From positions 2,356,001 through 2,420,000 of the forward strand of contig NZ_CP093443.1 of assembly GCF_026168515.1 (NCBI RefSeq): a stretch of DNA of 64,000 bases. Reading direction: 5' to 3'. The DNA comes from Brevibacterium spongiae (lineage in GTDB: Bacteria > Actinomycetota > Actinomycetes > Actinomycetales > Brevibacteriaceae). Positions 45,156-55,557 of the stretch are shown here, in pieces; the first letter of the stretch is position 1; every line of letters begins with the position of its first letter. The notes beneath the pieces are model-generated. The model did no database searches and had not been told where the DNA came from. It saw only the letters and a program-made list of their open reading frames with translations. Position numbers and translations under genes: made by a program.

Positions 45156-46340
45156 TTACTTGAGGAAGTCCGGGATATCGAGATCGTTGTCGAAGTTCGA
45201 GCTGCTGCGTTCGCTGGGCAGCGTGGCCGGAATCTGGTGCTCCTCGCTGCGGCGGACCGGCTGTGCTTCCTTCGCTTCGGTCTCCTCGGCCTCAGGTTCG
45301 GGGACCACGGGCGATTCGCTCTCGGTCTCCGCAGGTGCCGAGGCCGGGATGGAGGCCGGGATCGCCTCTGCGCCGGCGGATTCGACGTTCGACGACGTGT
45401 TGTCGAAGCCGGCGGCGATGACGGTCACGCGGCATTCGTCGCCGATGTTGTCATCGATGACGGCACCGAAGATGATGTTCGCCTCGGGGTGGGCAGCTTC
45501 CTGCACCAGACGTGCGGCTTCGTTGACCTCGAAGAGTCCGAGGTCTCCGCCGCCGGTGATGCAGAAGAGCACTCCGTGTGCTCCGTCGATGCTGGCTTCC
45601 AGCAGCGGGGAGGCGATGGCGGACTCGGCGGCCTGGACGGCGCGGTCGTCGCCGGTGGCGGCGCCGATGCCCATGAGCGCGGTGCCCGCATCCTGCATGA
45701 CCGACTTCACGTCGGCGAAGTCGAGGTTGATCAGGCCCGGCACCGAGATGAGGTCGGTGATGCCCTGGACACCGGACCGCAGAACCTCGTCAGCCGAGCG
45801 GAAGGCTTCGACGACGGAGACGCTGCGATCGGAGATCGAGAGCAGTCGGTCGTTGGGGATGACGATGAGGGTGTCGACCTCTTCGCGCAGAGCGGCGATG
45901 CCGGCTTCGGCCTGCGCGGAACGACGGCGTCCCTCGAAGGTGAAGGGGCGGGTGACGACACCGATGGTCAGGGCACCGAGCGAGCGGGCCACACGTGCGA
46001 CGACGGGAGCCGCACCGGTTCCCGTTCCGCCGCCCTCACCTGCAGTGACGAAGACCATGTCGGCGCCTTCGAGGGCGTCGCGGATGGCGTCTTCGGAGGA
46101 TTCGGCGGCTTTCCGACCGATCTCCGGATCGGCACCGGCACCGAGACCGCGGGTCTGATCGCGGCCGATCTCAAGCTTCACATCGGCGTCGGAGAGGACG
46201 AGAGCCTGGGCATCGGTGTTGATTGCGATGAACTCCACGCCGCGCAGGCCGACGTCGATCATCCTCTGAACAGCGTTGACACCGCCGCCGCCGGTTCCGG
46301 CAACCTTGATATCCGCTCCGGATTGTGGGAATTCAGCCAA
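45156..46340 (-). CDS. ftsZ: Cell division GTPase FtsZ
   Basis: The tubulin-like GTPase that forms the Z ring. 394 residues from a TTG (L-A-E-F-P-Q) behind GAGGAA; no ATG fits, and the longer open frame is the leader. The tubulin signature [10 protein letters not shown] and T7 loop [11 protein letters not shown] are intact. The first glycine loop reads [13 protein letters not shown], where other FtsZ have a hydrophobic residue in place of Thr and usually V/I in place of Ala. A Pro/Glu-rich linker leads to the C-terminal peptide DLDIPDFLK that binds SepF/FtsA-type partners. Confidence 0.96.
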   Translation of the reverse strand: MAEFPQSGADIKVAGTGGGGVNAVQRMIDVGLRGVEFIAINTDAQALVLSDADVKLEIGRDQTRGLGAGADPEIGRKAAESSEDAIRDALEGADMVFVTAGEGGGTGTGAAPVVARVARSLGALTIGVVTRPFTFEGRRRSAQAEAGIAALREEVDTLIVIPNDRLLSISDRSVSVVEAFRSADEVLRSGVQGITDLISVPGLINLDFADVKSVMQDAGTALMGIGAATGDDRAVQAAESAIASPLLEASIDGAHGVLFCITGGGDLGLFEVNEAARLVQEAAHPEANIIFGAVIDDNIGDECRVTVIAAGFDNTSSNVESAGAEAIPASIPASAPAETESESPVVPEPEAEETEAKEAQPVRRSEEHQIPATLPSERSSSNFDNDLDIPDFLK

Positions 46341-46414
46341 GTCGGTTCCTCGTCTCAAGCGCTTGCACTCCGCAGGGTCTGCGTGCGCATTTCGGTCTGT
46401 GTTCTCTGCCCTGA

Positions 46415-46444
46415 CGCTATTGGGCGGGGCAATATCACTGCAAC
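46415..46444 (-). promoter_or_regulatory. Candidate ftsZ promoter
   Basis: On the minus strand TTGCAG and TAGCGT are 18 bp apart in the 252-bp gap between ftsQ and ftsZ, about 75 bp before the TTG start codon. Internal ftsZ promoters in this gap are common in actinobacteria. The hexamers are only moderate matches. Confidence 0.35.
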
Positions 46445-46592
46445 CATTCTCGCCGGAGTGTCGGGGTTCGGCCAAACTTCCGGCCCGGTGTGTCGGAGCC
46501 AAACCGGGGCAAACATCGGCTGTGTGAGGTGCGACGTCGCCGGAACCTCCCAGCGTCAGGTTCCGAGCCGCTCCGGGTTCGGCCCGGGTCGT

Positions 46593-47348
46593 TCAGTCCG
46601 TCACTGGTACGGACGGCACTGAGACGTCGATCTCGGTGCGGCCCTCTGTCGCCAGCTGCACCGCGGTGCGCACCTTGAGGCTCGCGTTCGAGGAATCGCC
46701 GAGGACGACCGTTGCCTTGTTCTTGCCGGTGTCGAGTTCGCCCTGCAGATTGTTCGCGTCCTTCGCCTGGATCGTCGTCAGCTGTCGGCGCAGTTCGGGT
46801 CTCAGCTCGCCCAGGAACCGGATGACGGCGGACACTGTCGACTTCTCCGGTTCTCCTCCCGAGTTCCCGAGCACCGTGAGCTTCTTGGGCGCCTTGTCGA
46901 CGACGCCGAGGTCGACGGCTGCGGCGTCGTAGAGGCGGTAGCCTGAGGAACCTTCGAGCGCGAGCACCGGGGTCCTGTCGGTCAGCGTGATCGTCAGCGA
47001 CCGGGGACCGGAATAGTGCACGGAGGCTCTCTCCGCCTTCGGGAACCTCTTGAGCACGCTCTTCTCCACCGTGCCGGGCCGGACCTGGGGCAACGGGGTG
47101 CCGCCCTCGGAGTCCATGACGAAAGAGCTCACCTGATCAGAGTCGACGAGTTCGCTGCCTTTCACACTCACCTTCTGAAGGGCCAGCAGCGGTGAGAACC
47201 AGGCGATCGCTGCGACGGCGATGACGGCGACCACGATGCCGATGGCGATGAGACGTCGACGCCAGACCTGCAGGCGGCGGGCCCGGATGACTCCGGTGAG
47301 ATCGGCGGTGGAGTTGTCACCGGTGCGGGCAGGGGGAAGCGGCACCAT
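46593..47348 (-). CDS. ftsQ: Cell division protein FtsQ
   Basis: Bitopic divisome protein. 251 residues: basic cytosolic segment (RARRLQVWRRR), one hydrophobic helix (about 33-55), then a POTRA domain (LQKVSVKGSELVDSDQV) and a periplasm-side FtsQ domain with SVHYSGPRSLTITLTDRTPVLAL. It connects FtsL/FtsB-type proteins with FtsW/FtsI. Five bases separate it from murC. Confidence 0.94.
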   Translation of the reverse strand: MVPLPPARTGDNSTADLTGVIRARRLQVWRRRLIAIGIVVAVIAVAAIAWFSPLLALQKVSVKGSELVDSDQVSSFVMDSEGGTPLPQVRPGTVEKSVLKRFPKAERASVHYSGPRSLTITLTDRTPVLALEGSSGYRLYDAAAVDLGVVDKAPKKLTVLGNSGGEPEKSTVSAVIRFLGELRPELRRQLTTIQAKDANNLQGELDTGKNKATVVLGDSSNASLKVRTAVQLATEGRTEIDVSVPSVPVTD

Positions 47349-47353
47349 GAGGT

Positions 47354-48754
47354 TCAGCGCTCCAGGGCGCTCAGCAGCTCGGGTCCGAGGATCGTGACAT
47401 CGCCGGCGCCGAGGGTGAGCACCAGATCACCGGGACGCACCCTCTCAGCGACGAAGGGAATCGCCTCGGCGAAGGACTCTTCGAAGGTGACGTGATCGTG
47501 CGGAACCCGATCGGCGATGATGGCTCCGGTGACTCCCGGCACAGGGTCTTCGCGGGCGGGGAAGACGTCGAGCACGACGACCTCGTCGGCCAGGCCGAGG
47601 GCCTGGCCGAACTCCTCCCGGAACTCCATCGTCCGTGAGTACAGGTGGGGCTGGAAGATCGCCCAGACGCGGCCCTCCTCGGTGACGACTCCGCGAGCGG
47701 CGTTGAGCACGGCCCGCAGTTCGGTGGGGTGATGGGCGTAGTCGTCGATGACGCGGACACCGGCGGCGATCCCGCGTTCCTCGAAGCGACGGCGGGTGCC
47801 TCCGTAGCCGGCCAGTCCGGTGGCCGCACGATCGACATCGGCGCCGAGGCTGTGCGCCGTGGCGATCGCGGCGGTGGCGTTGAGCGCATTGTGCAGTCCC
47901 GGCTGCCGCAGCTCCACGGTCAGCGGTTCGTCCCGGCCGGGCAGCTGCAGTGCGAAGGAAGAGGCGATCCCGGACTCGAGCCCGGTCAGCCGGATGTCGG
48001 CGTCGTCCCCGGTGCCGTAGAAGACGACGTCGGCGCCTTGGGCGCGGGCGGTCGTGGCCACGTCGAGGGATCCTGCGTCATCGGCACACGCGATGATGGT
48101 TCCCCCGCGGGACTGGATGCCATTGCAGAATTCGATGAACGCCTCGCGCACCTTCTCCGGTGTCCCGTAGTGGTCGAGGTGGTCGGCCTCGACGTTCGTG
48201 AGAATGCCGATGGTCGGTTCGTAGAGCAGGAAGGAGCCGTCGGATTCGTCGGCCTCGGCGACGAAGACGTCTCCGGTGCCCAGGTGGGCGTTCGTGCCCG
48301 TCGTCGACAGCACTCCGCCGATGACGAACGACGGATCGATGCCGCAGGCCTGCAGTGCCACGGTGGTCATCGAGGTGGTCGTCGTCTTGCCGTGGGTCCC
48401 GGCCACGGCCACGGCGCGCCGGTCGACCATGAGGGACGCCAGGGCGCCGGAGCGGTGGAGGATGCGCAGGCCCCGTCGCTGCGCCTCGACGAGTTCGGGA
48501 TTGTCCTTGCGGATGGCCGAGGAGATGACGAGGGTATCTGCCTCGCCGAGGTTGTCCGCCGAATGCCCGATCGTGACGGTCGCGCCGAGGGTGCGCAGAA
48601 CCTCGACGACGGAGGAGTCCTTCGCATCCGACCCCGAGACGGTCACTCCGTTCATGACCATGATCCGGGCGATTCCGGACATCCCCGATCCGCCGATGCC
48701 GATGAAGTGGACGGCACCGAGTTCACCGACGGGGACGATGTGTGCTTGGGTCAT
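47354..48754 (-). CDS. murC: UDP-N-acetylmuramate-L-alanine ligase
   Basis: Adds L-alanine to UDP-MurNAc in the cytosol. It has 466 residues and three Mur-ligase domains: the Rossmann start VHFIGIGGSGMSGIA, the ATP loop GTHGKTTTT (about 115-123), the central-domain NVEADHLDHYG and a C-terminal domain with DDYAHHPTE. The start is ATG, with murG ending two bases upstream. Its partners MurD, MurE and MurF are encoded in the same transcript. Confidence 0.98.
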   Translation of the reverse strand: MTQAHIVPVGELGAVHFIGIGGSGMSGIARIMVMNGVTVSGSDAKDSSVVEVLRTLGATVTIGHSADNLGEADTLVISSAIRKDNPELVEAQRRGLRILHRSGALASLMVDRRAVAVAGTHGKTTTTSMTTVALQACGIDPSFVIGGVLSTTGTNAHLGTGDVFVAEADESDGSFLLYEPTIGILTNVEADHLDHYGTPEKVREAFIEFCNGIQSRGGTIIACADDAGSLDVATTARAQGADVVFYGTGDDADIRLTGLESGIASSFALQLPGRDEPLTVELRQPGLHNALNATAAIATAHSLGADVDRAATGLAGYGGTRRRFEERGIAAGVRVIDDYAHHPTELRAVLNAARGVVTEEGRVWAIFQPHLYSRTMEFREEFGQALGLADEVVVLDVFPAREDPVPGVTGAIIADRVPHDHVTFEESFAEAIPFVAERVRPGDLVLTLGAGDVTILGPELLSALER

Positions 48755-48756
48755 AT

Positions 48757-49857
48757 TCAGCCTTCCAGCGCGCGGGTGAGGATGCCGGCCATTCTGGCTG
48801 CGGCGTCGGTGGGATAGTTCAGGGCCGATGCGGCACGGCTCATCTCCTCGAGCCGCGGCCGGTCGCCGACCAGCGGCAGGATGGTCTCGGTGACCGTGGC
48901 GGCGGAGAATTCGGCATTGTCGACCATGAGCGAGGCTCCTGCGGCGACGCTGCCGGCCGCGTTGAGCCGCTGTTCGCCGTTGCCGATGGCCAGCGGCACG
49001 TAGAGCGCGGGCACGCCGACGACGCTGGCTTCGGAGACGGTGGCGGCTCCGGAGCGGGCGACGAGCAGATCGGCGACCGCATAGGCGCGGTGCATCCCGT
49101 CGACGTAGTCCACGACGTGGTAGTCGCTCAGCTCCGCGGTGGCTTCGCGCAGCTCTTCGCCTTTGCCGGCACCTGTGATGTGGAGGACCTGGATGCCCGC
49201 TTCCTGACAGGCGTCGGCCGAGGCGAGGAAGGCTTCGTTGATCTTCTGCGCGCCTGAAGAGCCGCCGGTGACGACGAGCACGGGAGCATCATCGCGCAGT
49301 CCGAGGTCGGCACGGAATCCGGCACGCTGCGCGGCGTCGCTGCGGTCGAGTGCGGTGATCTCGGCGGGCATCGGCATGCCCACGAGGGTGGAATTGCGCA
49401 GCTGCGTGTCCGGGAAGGTGATGCCCACCCGTCCGGGGCGTGTCAGTCGCGCGCCGAGGCGGTTGGCCATTCCCGGTTTCGCGTTGGCTTCGTGGACGAT
49501 GAGCGGGATCTTCGCCTGTTTGGCGGCGAGGAATGCCGGCGGGCAGACGTAGCCGCCGACGCCGACGACCGCGGAGACGCCGCGGGAGGAGATGATCCGC
49601 CTGACTGCGGAGATGTTGCCGGAGAAGCGACCGGGGAACTTCAGCAGGGCGGGGCTGATCGACCGCGGCATGGGCACCTTGTCGATGGTGAGCAGTTCGA
49701 AACCGGCCCTCGGCACGATCTCGGCTTCGAGCCCGTCGGGAGTTCCCAGCGCGATGATGTCCCAGTCGGGGTGGGTCTCACGCAGTTCGCGGCCGATCGC
49801 CAGCATCGGCGAGATATGGCCGGTGGTGCCTCCACCGGCGAGGAGGATACTCGTCAT
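48757..49857 (-). CDS. murG: UDP-N-acetylglucosamine-N-acetylmuramyl-(pentapeptide) pyrophosphoryl-undecaprenol GlcNAc transferase
   Basis: Makes lipid II from lipid I on the inner face of the membrane. 366 residues. The glycine-rich loops are AGGGTTGHISPMLA (about 6-19), GVGGYVCPP and VTGGSSGAQKINE, and ARSGAATVSE binds the UDP-GlcNAc donor. The ATG (M-T-S-I-L-L) was chosen because AAGGAATTG precedes it directly; it starts one base after the ftsW stop. Confidence 0.97.
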   Translation of the reverse strand: MTSILLAGGGTTGHISPMLAIGRELRETHPDWDIIALGTPDGLEAEIVPRAGFELLTIDKVPMPRSISPALLKFPGRFSGNISAVRRIISSRGVSAVVGVGGYVCPPAFLAAKQAKIPLIVHEANAKPGMANRLGARLTRPGRVGITFPDTQLRNSTLVGMPMPAEITALDRSDAAQRAGFRADLGLRDDAPVLVVTGGSSGAQKINEAFLASADACQEAGIQVLHITGAGKGEELREATAELSDYHVVDYVDGMHRAYAVADLLVARSGAATVSEASVVGVPALYVPLAIGNGEQRLNAAGSVAAGASLMVDNAEFSAATVTETILPLVGDRPRLEEMSRAASALNYPTDAAARMAGILTRALEG

Positions 49858-49858
49858 C

Positions 49859-51448
49859 TCAATTCCTTCTCTTGCGGGCAAGTACGGCGAATGAGGATCG
49901 CATGCGGTCTTTGTGGACGGCGATGGCGGCGTCTGCTCCGGGCTCCGTCCGGGCGAAGGACAGCAGCACGCCGACGGCCAGGAGGCAGGAGATGATCGAG
50001 GACCCGCCGTAGGAGACGAAGGGAAGCGGCAGGCCGATCACGGGCAGCAGGCCGGTGACGACGCCGATGTTGATTCCGGCCTGTCCGATGATGAAGGCGA
50101 AGAAGCCGGCGGTGGTGACCTGGACCATGAGATTGGTCGAACGCATGATCACGCGGATCATGCCGTAGCCGAGGATGGCGAAGAGGAAGATGACGACGAG
50201 GGTGCCGATGAGGCCGAGCTCTTCGCCGATGATGGCGAAGATGAAGTCGTTGTGTGCTTCGGGCAGCCAGGACCACTTCTCACGGCTGGCGCCCAGTCCG
50301 ACGCCGAACCATCCTCCCGAAGCCAGGGAGAACAGGCCGTGGTTGGATTGCCAGGCCTGACCCATCGTGTCGGCGGCGGTCTGGTCGGCATGGCCGGTGA
50401 GCATCGCCTTGATGCGGTTGAGGCGGTTCTCCGAGCTGAGCACGAAGAAGATAACGGCTGCGGTGAGGATGCTTCCGAGCAGAAGGAAGTACTTCATCGG
50501 GAAGCCGCCGATGAACAGGCACACCACTGCCATGGCCATGAGCACGAGTCCGGTGCCGAGGTCGTTGCCGCCGACGACGAGGCCGACCGCGGCGAGGATT
50601 CCGGGGACGACGGGGATCATGGCGTGGCCGAAGGTCGTCATCTTCCCGAACTTCTGCGCGAGGATGAAGCCGAGCCACAGGGCCAGGGCGACCTTGAGGA
50701 ATTCGGAGGGTTGGACCTGGAAGCCGGCGAAGCCGATCCAGTTCGCGTTTCCCTTCGTGGTCTTGCCGAGCCCGGGCAGGAAGACGAGGGCCTGCATGAC
50801 GATGCCGGCGCCCAATGCGATCCACGCCAGTCTCTTCCAGAAGCTCAATGACACGAGGCTGGCGGCGATCATGAGCGCGAAGCCGACGCCGGCGAACATC
50901 GCCTGCTTGTTGAAATAGGCGAAGGAGGAGCCCTCTCCCCCGTCGTAGGAGGTGATCGAGGATGCCGAGAGCACCATGACCAGACCGAGTCCGGTGAGCA
51001 GGAGCACGGAGACGAGGATGATGTAGTACGTCGTCAGCGGGTATGCGGAGAAGCGCGACCAGTCTCCACGCAGCGTCGCCATGACCTTCTTGACCACCGA
51101 GGGATTCTTCGCGCCGGACTTCTGAACCGGGGAGCTCTTCGGTTTCGACGTCTTCGGAGTCGTTGTCTTCGGTGCTGACTTCTCGGCGCGAGACTTCTTC
51201 GGAGTGGTCTTCCGAGTGCGCTGTGCCGACGCGGCAGGCTTCGTCGCACCAGCAGATCGGGCTGCGGACTTTCCGCCGCCGGATCCGGCTGCGGACTTTC
51301 CACCGGCAGACCGTGCTGCGGACGGCGCACCGGATTTCGCCGAGGCGGCCTTCCGCGTCTTCGTCGCCGCAGGCGCGGAGGCGCTCGTCGTCTTCGCGAG
51401 CTTACGGCGGCGGCGTGCATCCTCCTTCGCGGTGGTCTGCCGGCCCAT
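49859..51448 (-). CDS. ftsW: Septal peptidoglycan glycosyltransferase FtsW with long basic N-terminal tail
   Basis: SEDS-family lipid II polymerase paired with FtsI. 529 residues. Residues about 1-125 are a Lys/Ala/Ser/Thr-rich, probably disordered tail not present in typical FtsW. The core then has ten hydrophobic segments with NWIGFAGFQVQPSEFLKVALALWLG, HNDFIFAIIGEELGLIG and PFVSYGGSSIISCLLAVG. The ATG at 51448 comes directly before the murD stop boundary; an internal start would be needed to drop the tail and none has a good site. Confidence 0.94.
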   Translation of the reverse strand: MGRQTTAKEDARRRRKLAKTTSASAPAATKTRKAASAKSGAPSAARSAGGKSAAGSGGGKSAARSAGATKPAASAQRTRKTTPKKSRAEKSAPKTTTPKTSKPKSSPVQKSGAKNPSVVKKVMATLRGDWSRFSAYPLTTYYIILVSVLLLTGLGLVMVLSASSITSYDGGEGSSFAYFNKQAMFAGVGFALMIAASLVSLSFWKRLAWIALGAGIVMQALVFLPGLGKTTKGNANWIGFAGFQVQPSEFLKVALALWLGFILAQKFGKMTTFGHAMIPVVPGILAAVGLVVGGNDLGTGLVLMAMAVVCLFIGGFPMKYFLLLGSILTAAVIFFVLSSENRLNRIKAMLTGHADQTAADTMGQAWQSNHGLFSLASGGWFGVGLGASREKWSWLPEAHNDFIFAIIGEELGLIGTLVVIFLFAILGYGMIRVIMRSTNLMVQVTTAGFFAFIIGQAGINIGVVTGLLPVIGLPLPFVSYGGSSIISCLLAVGVLLSFARTEPGADAAIAVHKDRMRSSFAVLARKRRN

Positions 51449-51449
51449 G

Positions 51450-53012
51450 TCAGCGTCCCAGTCGGTTGTGGACGGCTTCGGTGAACAGTTCGCCGCGAGT
51501 GTTGTAGTTGAGGAACTGGTCCATGCTCGCAGCGGCCGGAGCCAGCAGCACGGTGTCCCCGGCTTCGGCCAGTGTCGTCGCAGCGTCGACGGCGGCCGCG
51601 GCCACGGCTTCGCCGCGGCGTCTTGGCACGCCGGAGTCGACGGCCAGAGCGGGCTCGATGCGCACGACGTTGAGCTCGGGAACGGTCGCGGCGATGGCCT
51701 CGCGGTACGCAGCATCGTCTTCGCCGATGAGCACGAGCGCCTTGATCCGGTCCTTGTGTGAGGAGAAGAGCTCGCTGAAGTCGGCACCCTTGGGCAGTCC
51801 CCCGGCGATCCAGATGATCGAGTCGAAGGCAGCCAGCGAGGCGTTCGCGGCGTGGGTGTTCGTCGCCTTCGAATCGTCGACCCAGCGGATCCCGTCGGCC
51901 TCGGCCACGGTGACCATGCGGTGTGCGCCGAGCGAGTGGCTGCGCAGCCCTGCCGAGATCGCCTGTCCGGGCACATCGATGGCTCGTGCCAGGCTGGCCG
52001 CGGCGAGAGCATTGGCCACCTGATGCGGCGCGGGGTCACCGCCGGCGACTCCGGTGGCGGTCGCCACGTCGGCCAGGGAGGCGATCTCTGCGGCCGAGGA
52101 GTAGCGCTGCGGGATGAAGGCGCGGTCGACGAGCAGCTCTTCGACGACACCGAGTTCGCCGGGACGGGGCACACCGGTGGTGAAGCCGATGGCTTTGGCC
52201 CCTTCGATGACGTCGGCCTCTTCGACCATGTGCAGGGTCGACTCGTCGGCGCAGTTGAAGACGCACGCGAGCTTCGCATTGTGGAAGATCTTCGCTTTGT
52301 CCGCGGCGTAGGCTTCGGCGCTGCCGTGCCAGTCGAGGTGGTCCGGTGCGATGTTGAGCACGGCCGCGGCATCTGCGCTCATCGATTCCTGCCAGTGCAG
52401 CTGGAAGCTCGAGAGTTCGATCGCGAGCACCTCGAGGCCGGGTTCGAGCACGGCTTCGAGCAGCGGGGTGCCGATGTTTCCGCAGGCCTTGGCCTTGAGT
52501 CCGGCGGCCAGGAGCATCGATTCGAGCATCGTCGTGGTCGTCGTCTTGCCGTTGGTGCCGGTGATGGCCAGCCATTTGGCGTCGTTGGTTCCGCGGATCC
52601 GCCAGGCGAGTTCGACTTCCCCGATGATGGGGATGCCGGCCGCTGCGGCTGCGGCGAGCACCGGCTGGTCCGGACGCCATCCCGGGGAGGTGACGACGAG
52701 GTCGATCTCGCCTTCGGGCAGGCCCGCGACGTGTTCGGGTCCGCGGCGGATGTCGACGTCGAAGACTTCGAGGATCTGTGCCTTCTCGCTGACATCGGCC
52801 TGATCGTCGCCGTCGATGACGATGACGTCGGCACCGCGTTCGCCGAGGTGGACCGCCGCGGGGAAGCCCGTGACGCCCAGTCCGGTGACGAGTATCCGCA
52901 GACCGGCCAGGGATGAGTTCGGCCCGGCCAGCGCGGCCGGGACCTCCGCCACGGTGGACTGCGCCGGCTGAGCTGACCGAATGTGCGCGGCCTTGTTCTC
53001 CTCATCAGCCAA
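51450..53012 (-). CDS. murD: UDP-N-acetylmuramoyl-L-alanine-D-glutamate ligase
   Basis: Adds D-glutamate to UDP-MurNAc-L-Ala. About 520 residues: Rossmann start [20 protein letters not shown] loop [37 protein letters not shown] and [11 protein letters not shown]. The frame opens at a TTG that overlaps the end of mraY; a GTG at residue 21 (52952) is the alternative start. The N-terminal 30 residues before the Rossmann fold are not conserved. Confidence 0.95.
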   Translation of the reverse strand: MADEENKAAHIRSAQPAQSTVAEVPAALAGPNSSLAGLRILVTGLGVTGFPAAVHLGERGADVIVIDGDDQADVSEKAQILEVFDVDIRRGPEHVAGLPEGEIDLVVTSPGWRPDQPVLAAAAAAGIPIIGEVELAWRIRGTNDAKWLAITGTNGKTTTTTMLESMLLAAGLKAKACGNIGTPLLEAVLEPGLEVLAIELSSFQLHWQESMSADAAAVLNIAPDHLDWHGSAEAYAADKAKIFHNAKLACVFNCADESTLHMVEEADVIEGAKAIGFTTGVPRPGELGVVEELLVDRAFIPQRYSSAAEIASLADVATATGVAGGDPAPHQVANALAAASLARAIDVPGQAISAGLRSHSLGAHRMVTVAEADGIRWVDDSKATNTHAANASLAAFDSIIWIAGGLPKGADFSELFSSHKDRIKALVLIGEDDAAYREAIAATVPELNVVRIEPALAVDSGVPRRRGEAVAAAAVDAATTLAEAGDTVLLAPAAASMDQFLNYNTRGELFTEAVHNRLGR

Positions 53013-54093
53013 TGCGGGCCACCCAGTCGGCGTAGAAGAGGCAGATGCCGGCGATGACGAAGAGTGCGGCGATGATCCAGAATCTCACTACGATCGTCAC
53101 TTCGGCCCACCCCTTGAGTTCGAAGTGGTGCTGCAGCGGTGCCATCCTGAACACACGTTTGCCGGTGGTCTTGAAGGAGGCGACCTGGATGATCACCGAG
53201 AGGGTGATGATGACGAAGAGTCCGCCGAGGACGATGAGCAGCAGCTCGGTGCGGGACATGATTGCGAGTCCGGCGAAGGCACCGCCGATGGCCAGCGAAC
53301 CGGTGTCGCCCATGAAGATCTTCGCGGGTGAGGTGTTGAACCACAGGAACCCGAAGCAGGCGGCGGCCATGGCTCCGGCGACCATCGCGAGGTCGCGGGG
53401 GTCGCGCATGTAGTAGCAGGCGTTCGTGGCCTCGGACATGAGGTTGCAGTTCTGGGTCGACTGCCAGGTGCCGATGACGACGTACGCAGCGAAGACGACC
53501 ACCGAGGCGCCGGCGGCCAGACCGTCGAGTCCGTCGGTGAGGTTGACTGCGTTCGAGACCGCGGTGACGATGAGGTTCGCCCAGATGACGAAGAGGATGA
53601 GGCCCAGCACTGCGGACCCGAAGGCGAGGTCGAGGTTCGTATCGCGGATGAAGGAGATCTTCGTCGACGCCGGGGTCTCGCCGAAGGAGTTCGGGAACTG
53701 CAGGGCGAGGACGGCGAAGGAGATGCCGACGAAGGCCTGACCGATCAGCTTCGGTACGGGGCGCAGGCCCAGCGACCGCTGCTTCTTGATCTTGATGAAG
53801 TCGTCGAGGAAGCCGACGACGCCGAGTCCGGCAGCCAGCCAGAGCACGAGCAGCCCCGAGGCTGTCGGCACCGACCCGGTGAACAGGTGGCCGAGCAGAT
53901 ACGCCAGAACTGCGGCGCCGATGATGACGACGCCGCCCATGGTGGGGGTGCCGCGTTTCGTCGCATGCGAGGTCGGACCGTCGTCTCGGACGAACTGGCC
54001 GTAGCCCTGTTTGACGAGCACCCGGATGAACAGCGGGGTGCCGACGAGGGCGAGGATGAGAGCCAGGCAGGCTGCGAGCAGTACGGCAATCAT
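53005..54093 (-). CDS. mraY: Phospho-N-acetylmuramoyl-pentapeptide transferase
   Basis: Transfers phospho-MurNAc-pentapeptide to undecaprenyl phosphate, giving lipid I. 362 residues with ten hydrophobic segments. Conserved are [18 protein letters not shown], the catalytic [12 protein letters not shown] (aspartate pair), [12 protein letters not shown] and HHFELKGW. It overlaps murF by four bases and murD by up to eight. Confidence 0.97.
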   Translation of the reverse strand: MIAVLLAACLALILALVGTPLFIRVLVKQGYGQFVRDDGPTSHATKRGTPTMGGVVIIGAAVLAYLLGHLFTGSVPTASGLLVLWLAAGLGVVGFLDDFIKIKKQRSLGLRPVPKLIGQAFVGISFAVLALQFPNSFGETPASTKISFIRDTNLDLAFGSAVLGLILFVIWANLIVTAVSNAVNLTDGLDGLAAGASVVVFAAYVVIGTWQSTQNCNLMSEATNACYYMRDPRDLAMVAGAMAAACFGFLWFNTSPAKIFMGDTGSLAIGGAFAGLAIMSRTELLLIVLGGLFVIITLSVIIQVASFKTTGKRVFRMAPLQHHFELKGWAEVTIVVRFWIIAALFVIAGICLFYADWVARIG

Positions 54094-55556
54094 TGGGCCC
54101 CCGATACTCCGGCGATTTCGTCCCCGAGGTAGCGCAGACCGGCGTCTCGGGAGGATTTGAACAGGACGATGTCACCGGGGGCGAGTTCGGCGCTGAGCAG
54201 GTCCTTTGCCTCGGCGGCAGTGGCCACCCAGATCGCTTCGTTGCCCCAGGAGCCTTCGAGGTTCGCGGCGTTGAAGATCGGCTTCGCACCCTCTCCGACG
54301 ACGATGGTGCGGGTGATGTTCAGGCGCACGACGAGTTCGCCGATGTCCGAATGGGCGGACACGGACTCATCGCCGAGTTCGAGCATCTCGCCGAGCACGG
54401 CGAAGGTCCGGCGGGGCCGGTTCTCCTCATCGCCGCGCCCCATCGAGGCCAAGGTCTTCAGCGAGGCGCGCATGGACTCGGGGTTCGCATTGTAGGCGTC
54501 GTTGAGCACGGTCACGCCCGAGGGCGAGTCGATGAGCTCCATGCGCCAGCGGCTGGCGGCCGAGGACGTCGAGAGTGTGGTCACGATGGACTTCGTCCCG
54601 ACTCCGCAGGCGTGGGCGATGGCCGCAGCGGCCAGAGCATTGCCGACGTGGTGTTCGCCGATGAGCGCCAGGCGCACGTCCTGCGGTTCCTCACCGGGCA
54701 GGGTGAGGGTGAAAGCGGGGTGGCCGGAGGAGTCAGTGGTCACTCCGGTGCCGCGCACGATCGCGTCATCGGCCCCGACCCATTCGGGCAGGGATTCGCG
54801 CTGGGAGAACCACAGGGTGTTCACCTCGGGGGCCAGCACCTCGCGCATTCCCGCCACTCGGGTGTCGTCGGCGTTGAGCACCGCGGTCGCACCGGCGGTC
54901 AGGGACTCGACGAGTTCAGCTTTGGCCCGTGCGGTATTCTCGATCGATCCGAAGACTCCCGAGTGCGCGGTGCCCACGGCGAGTTCGACGGCGATATCGG
55001 GACGGACGAGGCTTGTCAGGTAGGCGAGGTTGCCGATCGAGCGGGCGCCCATCTCGAGGACCAGGAAGCGGGTGGACTCGTCTGCCCGCAGCGCGGTCAG
55101 CGGCACCCCCACCTCGTTGTTGTACGAGTTCGGCGGCCACACGGTCGCGGCCTCACCGGAGAGCAGATCTGCCGCGAGGTCCTTGACCGTGGTCTTGCCG
55201 ACGGAGCCGGTGATCGCGATGACGGTGATCTCCCCGTCTGCGCGCAGTCCTTCGATGCTGTGTTTGGCGAGCAGGCCCAGTGCCTCGGTGGCGTCGGCTA
55301 CGACGACGGTGGGCAGGGGCTCCTCATCGACGGTGGGGACGGATTCGCCGATGATCAGGGCCGCGCCGGCCTCGACGGCGGCTGCGGCGAATTCGATGCC
55401 GTCGAAGCTCTCACCTCGGCGGGCGACGTAGATATCGCCGGGCCCGACTTCTCTCGAGTCGGTCACCACGCCGGCGGTCAATGGGGTCTCGGGGTCGATG
55501 CCGTACAACTCGCCGCTCAGGGCGGTTGCGATTTCGGCTGCAGTCAGTCGCTTCAT
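54090..55556 (-). CDS. murF: UDP-N-acetylmuramoyl-tripeptide-D-alanyl-D-alanine ligase
   Basis: Adds D-Ala-D-Ala to complete the pentapeptide precursor. 488 residues. The N-terminal domain begins [22 protein letters not shown] loop [13 protein letters not shown]; central domain [12 protein letters not shown]-like segment ([19 protein letters not shown]) and [12 protein letters not shown] in the C-terminal domain. Spacing to murE is one base. It is followed directly by mraY. Confidence 0.97.
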   Translation of the reverse strand: MKRLTAAEIATALSGELYGIDPETPLTAGVVTDSREVGPGDIYVARRGESFDGIEFAAAAVEAGAALIIGESVPTVDEEPLPTVVVADATEALGLLAKHSIEGLRADGEITVIAITGSVGKTTVKDLAADLLSGEAATVWPPNSYNNEVGVPLTALRADESTRFLVLEMGARSIGNLAYLTSLVRPDIAVELAVGTAHSGVFGSIENTARAKAELVESLTAGATAVLNADDTRVAGMREVLAPEVNTLWFSQRESLPEWVGADDAIVRGTGVTTDSSGHPAFTLTLPGEEPQDVRLALIGEHHVGNALAAAAIAHACGVGTKSIVTTLSTSSAASRWRMELIDSPSGVTVLNDAYNANPESMRASLKTLASMGRGDEENRPRRTFAVLGEMLELGDESVSAHSDIGELVVRLNITRTIVVGEGAKPIFNAANLEGSWGNEAIWVATAAEAKDLLSAELAPGDIVLFKSSRDAGLRYLGDEIAGVSGAQ

Positions 55557-55557
55557 A

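Noticed and set aside
49859-52372. 837-codon version of the ftsW frame
   Set aside because: The first 308 codons are an out-of-frame reading of murD. The protein starts at the ATG at 51448.
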